Of a stretch of DNA of 64,000 bases, positions 8,819-16,820 are shown one piece after another. The notes beneath the pieces are model-generated. The model searched no databases. It was not told the DNA's origin and saw only the letters and a list, made by a program, of their open reading frames with translations. The translations under genes and the position numbers were made by a program. The stretch spans positions 62,001 to 126,000 of the forward strand of contig NZ_JBJHZY010000002.1 of assembly GCF_045310525.1 (NCBI RefSeq), in the 5' to 3' direction. The DNA comes from Clostridium_AT radicumherbarum (GTDB lineage: Bacteria; Bacillota; Clostridia; Clostridiales; Clostridiaceae). Positions within the stretch are counted from its first letter, which is position 1; the number at the start of each line of letters is the position of its first letter.

Positions 8819-10402
8819 ATGGAGCAAGGCAATAAAAATAATACCTATAATACTATATTTCATTTCCACAGCTTCAAACTTAAACTTATGCTTGAAGGAA
8901 TATTAGTTGGTGTTCTTTCTGGATTATTAATTGTATTTTATAGAGTAACCTTAGAAAAGGCTGAAGAATTAAGAATAGAGCTTTCTTCTTTGCAGCTTAA
9001 AAATTATTGGCTGATTCCTCTTTGGTTTTTGTTTCTATTAATTGGAGCTTACATAGTTGGAATACTCATAACGAAGGAACCAATGATCTGTGGAAGCGGA
9101 ATTCCACAAGTTGAAGCCGTACTTTTAAAAAAATTAAAGATGAATTGGCTTCCTGTAATTATAAAAAAATTTATTGGCGGTGTCATATCAATTGGAGCAG
9201 GCCTATCTTTAGGTAGAGAAGGCCCCTCAATCCAGCTTGGAGCTGCTGTAGGGCAAGGCTTCAGTAGAGTTTTTAAAAGAATAAAGATTGAAGAAAAATA
9301 TCTTATTACAAGTGGTGCGAGTGCTGGACTAGCAGCTGCCTTTAATGCACCATTAGCAGGTGTAATGTTCTCTTTAGAAGAAGTACATAAAAACTTTTCA
9401 CCATTAGTACTTTTATCAGCAATGTCTGCCTCCTTAAGTGCAGATTTTGTTTCTAAATATTTTTTTGGTTTAAAGCCTGTTTTTAACTTTCAGCATATTT
9501 CTCCACTTCCCTTAGGTAGCTATGGATACATTATTATTCTTGGAGTTATAGTTGGTGTATTAGGAGTAATATATAATAGTGTATTATTAAAAACTCAAAA
9601 TTTATATGATAAAATTGCCTTTCTTCCTGTTAAATTTAGACCTATGCTTCCTTTCTTAATTGCTGGAATTTTAGGCTTAATACTTCCAGAAGTACTTGGT
9701 GGAGGGCACCAAATTATAGATTCTTTAATAAATGGAAGTTTTACAATTAGAATGTTATTGATTATTTTATTTGCTAAATTTGCTTTTTCAATGATTAGTT
9801 ATGGTTCAGGGGCACCGGGAGGTATATTTTTCCCTCTCTTAGTGTTAGGAGCGTTAACTGGTGCAATTTATGGAAATATATTAGTTCATTTATTTAACTT
9901 CAACCCTAATTTTATTAATAATTTTATAATACTTGCTATGGCAGGGTACTTTACAGCAATTGTAAGAGCTCCAATTACAGGAAGTATACTTATAACTGAA
10001 ATGACAGGTTCCTTCTCACATTTGCTATCCTTAACTGTAATTTCTTTAGTGGCATACACTATTGCTGGAATGTTAAATTCAGAACCTATATATGAATCTT
10101 TACTCTACAGGCTTTTAAAGAACAATGGAAAATATGAATTTGTGGGAGACAGTAAAAATAAAATTATATTAGAAGTGCCTATCATCTTAGATTCAGAAAT
10201 GGATAATAAAATGATTAAGGATTTAAAACTACCTTCTGAATGTCTTCTTGTAGGGGTTAAAAGAGGAGAGAAAGAAATTATACCAAAGGGAAATACAGTT
10301 CTTTATTCTGGTGATTATTTGCTTGTTCTAGTAAATGAAAATAAAGCTGCAGCAACTCATGATTTACTCTTAAAAATGAGCAGCAACCCAAAAATATTAT
10401 AA
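8819..10402 (+). CDS. ClC-family chloride channel or H+/Cl- antiporter with C-terminal TrkA_C domain
   Basis: Integral membrane protein of 527 aa. ClC selectivity-filter motifs appear in order: GSGIP at 92-96, GREGP at 132-136 and GAPGGIFFP in the C-terminal half. The gating glutamate Glu134 is present, as in proton-coupled antiporters. About ten hydrophobic segments cover residues 25-430. A soluble tail from about 440 resembles a TrkA_C (RCK_C) regulatory domain, with LPSECLLVGVKRGEKEIIPKG-like strands. Clostridial homologues may carry chloride or fluoride, but the GREGP motif is canonical, so chloride is preferred. The ATG at 8819 has AGAGGTG upstream. Monocistronic. Confidence 0.92.
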   Translation: MEQGNKNNTYNTIFHFHSFKLKLMLEGILVGVLSGLLIVFYRVTLEKAEELRIELSSLQLKNYWLIPLWFLFLLIGAYIVGILITKEPMICGSGIPQVEAVLLKKLKMNWLPVIIKKFIGGVISIGAGLSLGREGPSIQLGAAVGQGFSRVFKRIKIEEKYLITSGASAGLAAAFNAPLAGVMFSLEEVHKNFSPLVLLSAMSASLSADFVSKYFFGLKPVFNFQHISPLPLGSYGYIIILGVIVGVLGVIYNSVLLKTQNLYDKIAFLPVKFRPMLPFLIAGILGLILPEVLGGGHQIIDSLINGSFTIRMLLIILFAKFAFSMISYGSGAPGGIFFPLLVLGALTGAIYGNILVHLFNFNPNFINNFIILAMAGYFTAIVRAPITGSILITEMTGSFSHLLSLTVISLVAYTIAGMLNSEPIYESLLYRLLKNNGKYEFVGDSKNKIILEVPIILDSEMDNKMIKDLKLPSECLLVGVKRGEKEIIPKGNTVLYSGDYLLVLVNENKAAATHDLLLKMSSNPKIL

Positions 10403-10403
10403 T

Positions 10404-10440
10404 AAAATGGGGGCTGTTATAAAACAATCCCCATTTTAAT
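10404..10440 (+). terminator. Bidirectional terminator
   Basis: AAAATGGGG (10404-10412) pairs with CCCCATTTT (10429-10437), between the convergent ClC and ABC ATPase genes. Confidence 0.8.
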
Positions 10441-10442
10441 TT

Positions 10443-11237
10443 TTATGATAGCAGCATTCTGTCGCTAATAAAATTCATTCCTTGTGCCTTATCAAAGTTT
10501 TCAATTAAATTATCTACAGTTAACTTCTCCTTTTCCTTGCCCCTTAAATCTAAAATAATATCTCCCCTGTGCATCATTATTATTCTATTCCCAATTTTAA
10601 CAGCATTGTTTAAATTATGTGTAACCATTAGTGTTGTAATATTATTTTCTTTTACCATTTTTTCTGTTAAATCCAATATAATTTCTGTTGCTTTCGGGTC
10701 TAGGGCTGCTGTGTGCTCATCTAACAATAGGAGCTCTGGCTTATTCATTACTGCAATTAGAAGGCAGAGTGCCTGCCTTTGGCCTCCAGATAATAAGCCT
10801 ACCTTTGTATTTAATTTATCTTCTAGTCCTAAGTTTAATTGAGCTAGCTTTTCTTTAAACATATTTATATTCTTTTTAGATATGCAGAAGGAAAGGTCAA
10901 ATGCTTTACCCTTATTAAATGCTAAAGATAGATTCTCAATTATACTTAAATTTAAAGCTATTCCCTTTGAGGTATCCTGAAACACCCTTCCTATATATTT
11001 TGATCGTTTATACTCAGGAAGTTTTTCAATATTTTTATTATTAATAGTAATATAGCCGCTATCCTCTTTTAATGTTCCTGCTATAATATTTAGAAAAGTT
11101 GATTTTCCTGCCCCATTGCTTCCTATTAATGTAATAAAGTCCCCCTTATTAACCTCTATGTTAAGGCCTTGAAATACTTTATTTTCATTTGTTGTGTTTT
11201 GATTAAATATTTTGCAGAGATTCTCTATTTTCAGCAA
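10443..11237 (-). CDS. ABC transporter ATP-binding protein of PF04392-type importer
   Basis: Cytoplasmic ATPase energising the adjacent importer. The chosen start is TTG 11237, eight bases after GGAGG, giving 264 aa; a longer frame to 11276 lacks a ribosome binding site. Walker A GSNGAGKST is near residue 40, the signature LSGGQRQ and Walker B LLLLDEHTAAL follow, and MVTH supplies the switch histidine. It overlaps the permease gene by 35 bases, so translation is probably coupled. It is the last gene of a substrate-binding protein, permease, ATPase operon whose leader carries the UAG-rich attenuator. Confidence 0.93.
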   Translation of the reverse strand: MLKIENLCKIFNQNTTNENKVFQGLNIEVNKGDFITLIGSNGAGKSTFLNIIAGTLKEDSGYITINNKNIEKLPEYKRSKYIGRVFQDTSKGIALNLSIIENLSLAFNKGKAFDLSFCISKKNINMFKEKLAQLNLGLEDKLNTKVGLLSGGQRQALCLLIAVMNKPELLLLDEHTAALDPKATEIILDLTEKMVKENNITTLMVTHNLNNAVKIGNRIIMMHRGDIILDLRGKEKEKLTVDNLIENFDKAQGMNFISDRMLLS

Positions 11238-12099
11238 CCTTTTCACCTCCAAGCACTGATTTCTTTTTAAAGCCAAAACTAAAATTATTTAGTGAAAGTG
11301 CTGCAACTACTATAACTGCAGTCATGAGTTTTAAATCAGTAGGCGCTAAGCCTAGCTTTAATGCAAATGCTATAGCTGCCTTATACAAAATGGAACCAAA
11401 TATAGCCATTGTAGATGCCTTAATGAAGTCAACTTTTTTAAGTATTGATTCGCCCATTATAACAGCAGCCAGTCCCATAACCACAGTGCCTGTACCCATA
11501 TTAACATCAGAAAAGCCTTGGTATTGAGCCATCATGGCTCCGGACAGTGCAACTAATCCATTAGATATAACAAGTCCAAGTATTTTTAGATTATCTTTAT
11601 TAAGGCCAAGAAGAGTAACCATTTGCTCATTATCCCCTGTAGCTATTAGGGCGTAACCTATTTTAGTTTTTAAAAATAAATCTAAAATTATTTTTACAAA
11701 AATTGAAATTGCTATTATTATTACTATTGGTGCTAATTGACCTGAAAAAATTGTATTTTTTTCAAATAAGGGCACATTGGATTTAGACATAATTCTCAAA
11801 TTTATAGAGTAAAGCCCTATCATTACTAGAATTCCAGATAAAAGATTACTAATTTTAAATTTTACATGTAAAAGTCCTGTTATAGCTCCACCAGCTCCAC
11901 CAGAAATAAAAGCTAATATGCAGCTTAAAAAAGGATTTAAATTTTTCATTAGGCAAAGTGCAGCAACAGCAGCCCCTAAAGGAAAGGTACCGTCTACTGA
12001 AAGGTCCGGAAAATCCAATATCCTATAAGTAATATAAACACCTAAGGCAACAATGGAAAAAATAAAACCTTGCTCTAGCACGCTGATAAAAATGTCCAT
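11203..12099 (-). CDS. ABC transporter permease
   Basis: Branched-chain amino-acid-type permease (BPD_transp_2 family), 298 aa with eight or nine hydrophobic helices. The DFPDLSVDGTFPLGAA stretch near residues 30-45 is typical of permeases paired with PF04392 substrate-binding proteins, for example TrpXYZ-type systems. It forms the membrane channel for the neighbouring lipoprotein and ATPase. The ATG at 12099 follows the stop of the upstream gene by one base, with GGGGGAG inside that gene's end. The substrate cannot be read from the sequence. Confidence 0.92.
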   Translation of the reverse strand: MDIFISVLEQGFIFSIVALGVYITYRILDFPDLSVDGTFPLGAAVAALCLMKNLNPFLSCILAFISGGAGGAITGLLHVKFKISNLLSGILVMIGLYSINLRIMSKSNVPLFEKNTIFSGQLAPIVIIIAISIFVKIILDLFLKTKIGYALIATGDNEQMVTLLGLNKDNLKILGLVISNGLVALSGAMMAQYQGFSDVNMGTGTVVMGLAAVIMGESILKKVDFIKASTMAIFGSILYKAAIAFALKLGLAPTDLKLMTAVIVVAALSLNNFSFGFKKKSVLGGEKVAENRESLQNI

Positions 12100-12100
12100 T

Positions 12101-13105
12101 CTATTTAACTCCCCCTGTAATTTTTTCCGCTTTACTGTTTATATCCTCAGGAATTGTAATATTCAGTTTCTTCGCAGCGTCAGTATTTATTACAGTCTGC
12201 ATTTCAGAAGAGGTTACTATTGGTACGTCCTTAGGAGATTTCCCATTTATTATATCTACAGCCATTAAGCCAGTTTGAAACCCAAGTTTATTGTAGTCTA
12301 TACCTGTTGTAGCAAGTGCTCCATTGGTCACATGACCCTTTTCTGCACCAATAACTGGTATTTTCTTACTGTAGCATTGATTAGTTATTAGAGGCAAGGA
12401 AGAAGCTACCATGTTATCAGTTGGTATATATAAAACATCTATATTCATAAGAATTGAACTTAAAGCTTGAGGTATTTCATTAACATTAGTAACCCCTGCA
12501 GTAACCACTTGGAGATCAAAATTAGGTGCAGCCTTTTTTAAACCTTCTAATTGAACCTCTGAATTGCTTTCACTTGTATTATAGATTACCCCCACCCTTT
12601 TGCTTTTTGGGATAAGCTTCTTAAGAAGCTCTAGTTGTTTTTCAATAGGAACATTATCTGAGGTGCCAGTTACATTTGTGTCAGATTTTTCTAGGCTTTT
12701 TGCAAGACCAGCTTTTACAGGATCAGTTACTGCTGTTATAACAATAGGAATATCCTTAGTTGCATTAAAGGCTGCCTGAGCTGAAGGAGTTGCAATAGCT
12801 AAGATTAAATTCTCTTTATTTGAAACAAAATTCTGAGCTATTGTCTGAGTTGTAGCCATATCACCTTGAGCATTTTCATAGTCTACCTTTAAGTTTTTAC
12901 CTTCTTCATAACCTTTAGATTTAAGTGCCTCAAGGAAGCCTTTTCTGGCTGAATCCAGTGCTGGATGCTCAGCTATTTGGGTGATCCCAATTTTTATCAC
13001 CTTTGTATTAGAATTGTTTGAAGCTGCTTGTGAACTTGAGCAAGCTCCTAGAAGTGATGCTGTTAACACTACCATTAACAGCGTTTGAATTTTTTTACCT
13101 ACCAT
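12101..13105 (-). CDS. ABC transporter substrate-binding lipoprotein (PF04392 family)
   Basis: Extracytoplasmic solute-binding lipoprotein of 334 aa. The start ATG 13105 has TTGGAGG upstream. The signal peptide ends in LLGAC, with lipidated Cys near residue 20, followed by a Ser/Asn-rich spacer. The mature part has the periplasmic-binding-protein type I pattern of family PF04392 (KIGITQIAEHPALDSARKG, then GVIYNTSESNS). Members of this family bind aromatic or other amino acids. A HutP-like histidine sensor next door makes histidine or a related compound a reasonable guess only. It is the first gene of the operon and sits 60 bases past the attenuator. Confidence 0.9.
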   Translation of the reverse strand: MVGKKIQTLLMVVLTASLLGACSSSQAASNNSNTKVIKIGITQIAEHPALDSARKGFLEALKSKGYEEGKNLKVDYENAQGDMATTQTIAQNFVSNKENLILAIATPSAQAAFNATKDIPIVITAVTDPVKAGLAKSLEKSDTNVTGTSDNVPIEKQLELLKKLIPKSKRVGVIYNTSESNSEVQLEGLKKAAPNFDLQVVTAGVTNVNEIPQALSSILMNIDVLYIPTDNMVASSLPLITNQCYSKKIPVIGAEKGHVTNGALATTGIDYNKLGFQTGLMAVDIINGKSPKDVPIVTSSEMQTVINTDAAKKLNITIPEDINSKAEKITGGVK

Positions 13106-13164
13106 ACTACCATCCTCCAAAAATTAAAAAATAATATATTTTATTTTCTAATAGTTTTAGTGAA

Positions 13165-13193
13165 ATAATAAAAGCTCCCCATAAGGAGAGCTT
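13165..13193 (-). terminator. Attenuator terminator in the ABC importer leader
   Basis: Hairpin AAGCTC...GAGCTT (13172-13193, loop TTAT on the minus strand, one mismatch) followed by TTTTATTATTT, about 60 bases before the substrate-binding protein start. Its 5' arm (13185-13193) can instead pair over nine bases with upstream GGAGA (13240-13244) plus GCTT (13230-13233), forming an antiterminator. Confidence 0.7.
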
Positions 13194-13336
13194 GCATCAC
13201 AAAAAAGCCATCAGAAAAATAAATTTCTTAAGCAAAATATCTCCTACAAAAACTACTATTCTACAATTTTAAATTTCCTGTCTAAAGCTAATTCTTCCAA
13301 ACTACTTACTGAACGATCAGTAACCTACAAAATATA
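13172..13336 (-). promoter_or_regulatory. UAG-rich attenuator leader, candidate HutP target
   Basis: On the transcribed strand, eight UAG triplets lie between 13327 and 13244: at 13327, 13304, 13290, 13284, 13263, 13258, 13255 and 13246 (5' base of each). Further NAG triplets are interspersed. They are followed by the competing antiterminator and terminator. There is no T-box sequence. HutP of Bacillus subtilis is known to bind spaced NAG/UAG triplets and prevent termination, and a HutP-family gene is immediately upstream. The regulatory link is an inference. Confidence 0.6.
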
Positions 13337-13343
13337 TGTTAGT

Positions 13344-13372
13344 ATTTTACCATAGCACATAAGTAAATTCAA
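13344..13372 (-). promoter_or_regulatory. Promoter of the ABC importer operon
   Basis: On the minus strand TTGAAT (13367-13372), 17-base spacer, TAAAAT (13344-13349). Transcription would start near 13337, just before the first UAG triplet, so the leader can be made independently of the HutP-like gene. Confidence 0.6.
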
Positions 13373-13400
13373 TATAAATTTACATTAATTTTGAAATCTT

Positions 13401-13817
13401 TTATAAATCTGGTATGGAGCGATGTGCAAGGCCTATTGCTAAATCGTTCAAATGAAGCTCCCCAATACTCATAAAAATAGCTACGCTTAAATGTTCTCCA
13501 CTTCTGGCAATACCTATTTTCCCGCCAACATTTAGGCCATTTGCTTTTAGTGATACTTGCATTATAGCTTCTCTAGCAGCACCTACAATAGCCCCATCGT
13601 GTACGTGACAGTCTTTTATAATTCCACTTCTCTTAGCAGCTACTAAAGCTCTTTCCATTATCTTAGGAATAGAATTAATCAAATTACCACCAACATCAAC
13701 TGCAACTGTCAAAATACCTTTTTCTTTAAATTTACTTTCTAATACTTTTTCCTCTTCTCTTGAAGATATGGCCATTTCAATTGAGGCCTTTGCAACAACT
13801 ATACTATCAATAACCAT
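13401..13817 (-). CDS. HutP-family RNA-binding antiterminator
   Basis: Small cytoplasmic protein of 138 aa. The known family member HutP forms hexamers, binds L-histidine and Mg2+, and then binds UAG-containing mRNA to block a terminator. The C-terminal half matches the family pattern (SVAIFMSIGELHLNDLAIGLAHRSI). Candidate metal or ligand histidines are His71 and His73 in DCHVHDG, and His132. The start ATG 13817 has AGGAGG six bases upstream. There are no hut catabolic genes in the window. Instead the gene precedes a promoter, UAG-rich leader and ABC importer on the same strand, which suggests a transport role. Whether it senses histidine here is not known. Confidence 0.85.
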   Translation of the reverse strand: MVIDSIVVAKASIEMAISSREEEKVLESKFKEKGILTVAVDVGGNLINSIPKIMERALVAAKRSGIIKDCHVHDGAIVGAAREAIMQVSLKANGLNVGGKIGIARSGEHLSVAIFMSIGELHLNDLAIGLAHRSIPDL

Positions 13818-13846
13818 AAAAAACCTCCTGTTATTACTCTATTGTA

Positions 13847-13869
13847 CATAACAATTATCAATTGTTATG
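13847..13869. repeat. Perfect 10-bp inverted repeat upstream of the HutP-family gene
   Basis: CATAACAATT (13847-13856) and its complement (13860-13869), 3-base loop, no T tract. It lies 30 bases before the start codon, next to a TACAAT -10-like box, so an operator is more likely than a terminator. Confidence 0.5.
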
Positions 13870-13888
13870 ACTCTTAATTCATTTATTC

Positions 13889-16228
13889 TTACCAAAACTC
13901 ATCCAATACTTTAGTTATTGAACTTAATTCTTTACTAACTTTTATAGGTCTCCATTCAGTAGGAAAGAGCCTTCTATACACATTGTTAGAAAACCTTTCA
14001 TCAATTAATAGTACAACTCCTCTATCATTCTCGGTTCTTATTACCCTTCCAACAGCCTGCAATACCTTATTCATTCCCGGATAAACATAGGCATATTCGA
14101 AACCTAACCCCTTAATTTCATTAAAATAGTCTTTAATAATATTTCTCTCAAGACATATTTGGGGCAGCCCTACTCCAACAATTACAGCTCCAGATAATTT
14201 ATCTCCAGTTAGATCTATTCCTTCTCCAAACATGCCGCCCATAACTGCAAAGGCAGCCATTGTGCTTTCATTGTTTTCAGAAAAACTATCTAAAAATGTT
14301 TCTTTTTCTTCTTCTGTCATTCCTGGATTTTGAATAATTACTTCAATCTCTTCATTAATAGACTTAAATCTATTATATACTTCATTCATATATTGATAAG
14401 AAGGAAAGAATATTAAATAATTGCCCTGTTTGCCACTAATTACACTGTTAATCGCTTCACTAATTTTGTCGTAGGTAAATTCTCTGTCCTTATATTTTGT
14501 AGAGGTCCTACTATCAAGCATAAGGCATAAATTTTCTTTAGGGAATGGAGATGCAAGTCTTATTCGATAACTTTTTTCATCCCCGCCAAGTACAGACATA
14601 AAATAATCCATTGGACTTAAGGTTGCAGAAAATAAAATCGCCGCCTTACCCTTCTTCATACACTCCTTTAATAAATAAGATGGATCCAAGCAGAACATCT
14701 TAATAATAACATCATTATTCTTTTTTTCAACATAAGTTATAAATTTTTCATCATAATATTCTGCTACTCTTAAAAAAGCATAAAACTTAAAATATAAATC
14801 CAGTATATCATCATTACCATCAGAATTCTTATGTTCTAATAGGTATTTCTCAGCAGTCCCTAAAAATTCTGTAAGTATTCCATATAGCTCTTTTGGTGCT
14901 TCCTTTTGAATAAAATATGTATTTTCTTCTTCACACTTTTTCCTATATTCTATAAATATTGAGTTTATTTTATTTAAGCCTTTACTTAAGCTTGGCGATA
15001 CTGTTTTCAATTTCTTTTTTAAATCCAATATTGATTTTTTTGATAGCTCACTAGAAAACATCTCACGTGCCCTGTCAACTAAGTTATGGGCTTCATCTAT
15101 TAAAAAGACATACTCACCGCCTTTATCTAAAAAAAATCTTTTTAAATTTGCACTAGGATCAAAAACATAGTTATAATCGCAAATTATACAATCAGAGAAG
15201 TTAGATAAATCTAAAGAAAATTCGAAGGGACATACTCTATGTTTTCTTGAATATTCTTCAATTACTTCTCTTGTAAAAAAATCTTCAGAAAAGATATCCT
15301 CAAGTGCTGTTTTAACCCTATCATAATGTCCTTTAGCATATTCACAGGTTTCTGAATTGCATTCAGCCTTTTCTTTAAAGCATATTTTTTCTTTTGCAGT
15401 CAAAGTTAGGGACTTTATTCTAAGCCCATTTTCTGAAAGGCTTCCTAATGCTTTTTCAGCTATGGTCCTTGTAATAGTTTTTGCTGTTAAATAAAATATT
15501 TTAGTTATATGCCCTTCTTCTAAAGCTTTTAGACTGGGGAAGATGGTAGCCATGGTTTTACCTATCCCAGTTGGAGCCTGGGCAAACAGTTTATTACCTT
15601 CCTTTACTGTTTTATAAACAGCTACCGCAAATTCTCTTTGTCCTTTTCTATAAAAAGGGAAAGGAAAATCAAGTTTTTTTATTGCCTCATTACGTCTAAT
15701 ATTCCAACTGCTTAAAAGTTTGGCCCAATAAAAATATTGTTCCACCAGTTCACTGAAAAAACCTTGTAAATCTGTTATATTGAAATTCCTTAAGAATTTT
15801 TTAGTGTTTTTCTCCTCTAAATTATAATAAGTAAGTTGAATATTAATATTTTGAATTGAATTTTGCATGGAATAGATATATCCATAGCACTTAGCTTGCG
15901 CCCAATGCAGAACATTATGTTCTTCTTCTATTAGCTTTAAATCTTGTGTAGTGGTTTTAATTTCATCTATTATTACTTCCTTATCATTAACATAAAGTCC
16001 ATCAATTCTTCCACCAACTTCTAATAAAATATCCTCACTTTCCACAACAAAACTTAATGGAACTTCTTTTGTAAAGCCTTCTCCATAGGATTTTTGAATA
16101 AGTTGATGAGCCTTAATTGCATCTAAATTTCTTGAACTTCCTGTAAAGCCTGATACTATATCCCCATTCATTAGAACGAATTCTACCAAGTCCCTTACAG
16201 AAACCTTAATTTTCTGTTTTTCTTCCAT
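13889..16228 (-). CDS. Fe-S helicase of the DinG/XPD family with N-terminal PD-(D/E)XK nuclease-like domain
   Basis: Superfamily 2 DNA helicase, 779 aa. The N-terminus has a Cas4/RecB-type nuclease pattern: His41, GRID with Asp76, DEIKTT with Glu89 and Lys91, then QAKCY (Gln111, Tyr115). The helicase follows with Walker A (PTGIGKT, near 220), a run of cysteines typical of the Fe-S insert (CFKEKAEC...C, later CPFEF and CIICDYNYV), DEAH (LIDEAHNL), and C-terminal QAVGRVIR. It should unwind DNA 5'-3' and may also cleave it; nuclease activity is inferred from residues only. The start ATG 16228 is preceded by AAAAAGGAG. Confidence 0.88.
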   Translation of the reverse strand: MEEKQKIKVSVRDLVEFVLMNGDIVSGFTGSSRNLDAIKAHQLIQKSYGEGFTKEVPLSFVVESEDILLEVGGRIDGLYVNDKEVIIDEIKTTTQDLKLIEEEHNVLHWAQAKCYGYIYSMQNSIQNINIQLTYYNLEEKNTKKFLRNFNITDLQGFFSELVEQYFYWAKLLSSWNIRRNEAIKKLDFPFPFYRKGQREFAVAVYKTVKEGNKLFAQAPTGIGKTMATIFPSLKALEEGHITKIFYLTAKTITRTIAEKALGSLSENGLRIKSLTLTAKEKICFKEKAECNSETCEYAKGHYDRVKTALEDIFSEDFFTREVIEEYSRKHRVCPFEFSLDLSNFSDCIICDYNYVFDPSANLKRFFLDKGGEYVFLIDEAHNLVDRAREMFSSELSKKSILDLKKKLKTVSPSLSKGLNKINSIFIEYRKKCEEENTYFIQKEAPKELYGILTEFLGTAEKYLLEHKNSDGNDDILDLYFKFYAFLRVAEYYDEKFITYVEKKNNDVIIKMFCLDPSYLLKECMKKGKAAILFSATLSPMDYFMSVLGGDEKSYRIRLASPFPKENLCLMLDSRTSTKYKDREFTYDKISEAINSVISGKQGNYLIFFPSYQYMNEVYNRFKSINEEIEVIIQNPGMTEEEKETFLDSFSENNESTMAAFAVMGGMFGEGIDLTGDKLSGAVIVGVGLPQICLERNIIKDYFNEIKGLGFEYAYVYPGMNKVLQAVGRVIRTENDRGVVLLIDERFSNNVYRRLFPTEWRPIKVSKELSSITKVLDEFW

Positions 16229-16354
16229 AGCAGGGAGTTTACTCCTTTTTAAGCTTATTTATATAAAAATAAACAATTAAAATTAGCATTATCTTATCTA
16301 ATATGCTATCATTATTTTTTGTTTTGGTCACTAATTATTTAAATTTTATATCGT

Positions 16355-16388
16355 TAACCTTGACGTTAAGGTTATATTGATATAAAAT
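16355..16388 (+). promoter_or_regulatory. MerR-type operator-promoter
   Basis: Dyad TAACCTT (16355-16361), six bases, AAGGTTA (16368-16374). It overlaps a TTGACG -35 box (16360-16365) and precedes TATAAAAT (16381-16388). This placement between -35 and -10 is typical of MerR-family autoregulated promoters. Confidence 0.65.
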
Positions 16389-16409
16389 AATTACTTGGAG
16401 GTAATGAGC

Positions 16410-16820
16410 ATGGATGAAAAGTTTTATCACATTGAAGATGTAGCAAAAATAACTGGATTTACAAAAAGAACACTTAGATATTATGAGGATATTGGACTTA
16501 TTAAACCTTCAAGAACAGAATCATCTTATAGATTATATTCAGAAGAAGATATAAAAAATATTACAAGAATTAAAGCTTTAAAATCAATTCTTGGATTTTC
16601 ACTTCTTGAAATAAAAGAAACCTTTAATCTTGAATTAGATTTAAAGAAAATACTATGTAAAGATATAAAAGATGATGCTTTGATAAAAAATTCAATTGAA
16701 CTTATAAAACATCAAATAGAACTAATTGAAGAAAAAGAACAATCCTTAAAAAAAGTAAAAGAAACTTATAAAGAAATTTTGACAAAAGTTGAAATGCTAG
16801 GAGGAAAAGATGAAAAATGA
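16410..16820 (+). CDS. MerR-family transcriptional regulator
   Basis: DNA-binding regulator of 136 aa. The start ATG 16410 is eight bases past GGAGG. The N-terminal winged helix-turn-helix reads YHIEDVAKITGFTKRTLRYYEDIGLIKPSR, followed by a helical dimerisation region. The short C-terminal part (LIKHQIELIEEKEQSLKK) is a coiled coil without a recognised effector domain. A single cysteine is present in the linker (ILCKDI). It overlaps the downstream MFS gene, so it most likely controls that efflux pump and itself through the dyad at 16355-16374. Confidence 0.92.
   Translation: MDEKFYHIEDVAKITGFTKRTLRYYEDIGLIKPSRTESSYRLYSEEDIKNITRIKALKSILGFSLLEIKETFNLELDLKKILCKDIKDDALIKNSIELIKHQIELIEEKEQSLKKVKETYKEILTKVEMLGGKDEK

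Noticed and set aside
13121..13400. T-box leader for the ABC importer, as in TrpXYZ systems
   Set aside because: No TGGNACCGCG sequence and no stem I pattern; the leader is instead UAG-rich with a simple terminator and antiterminator.
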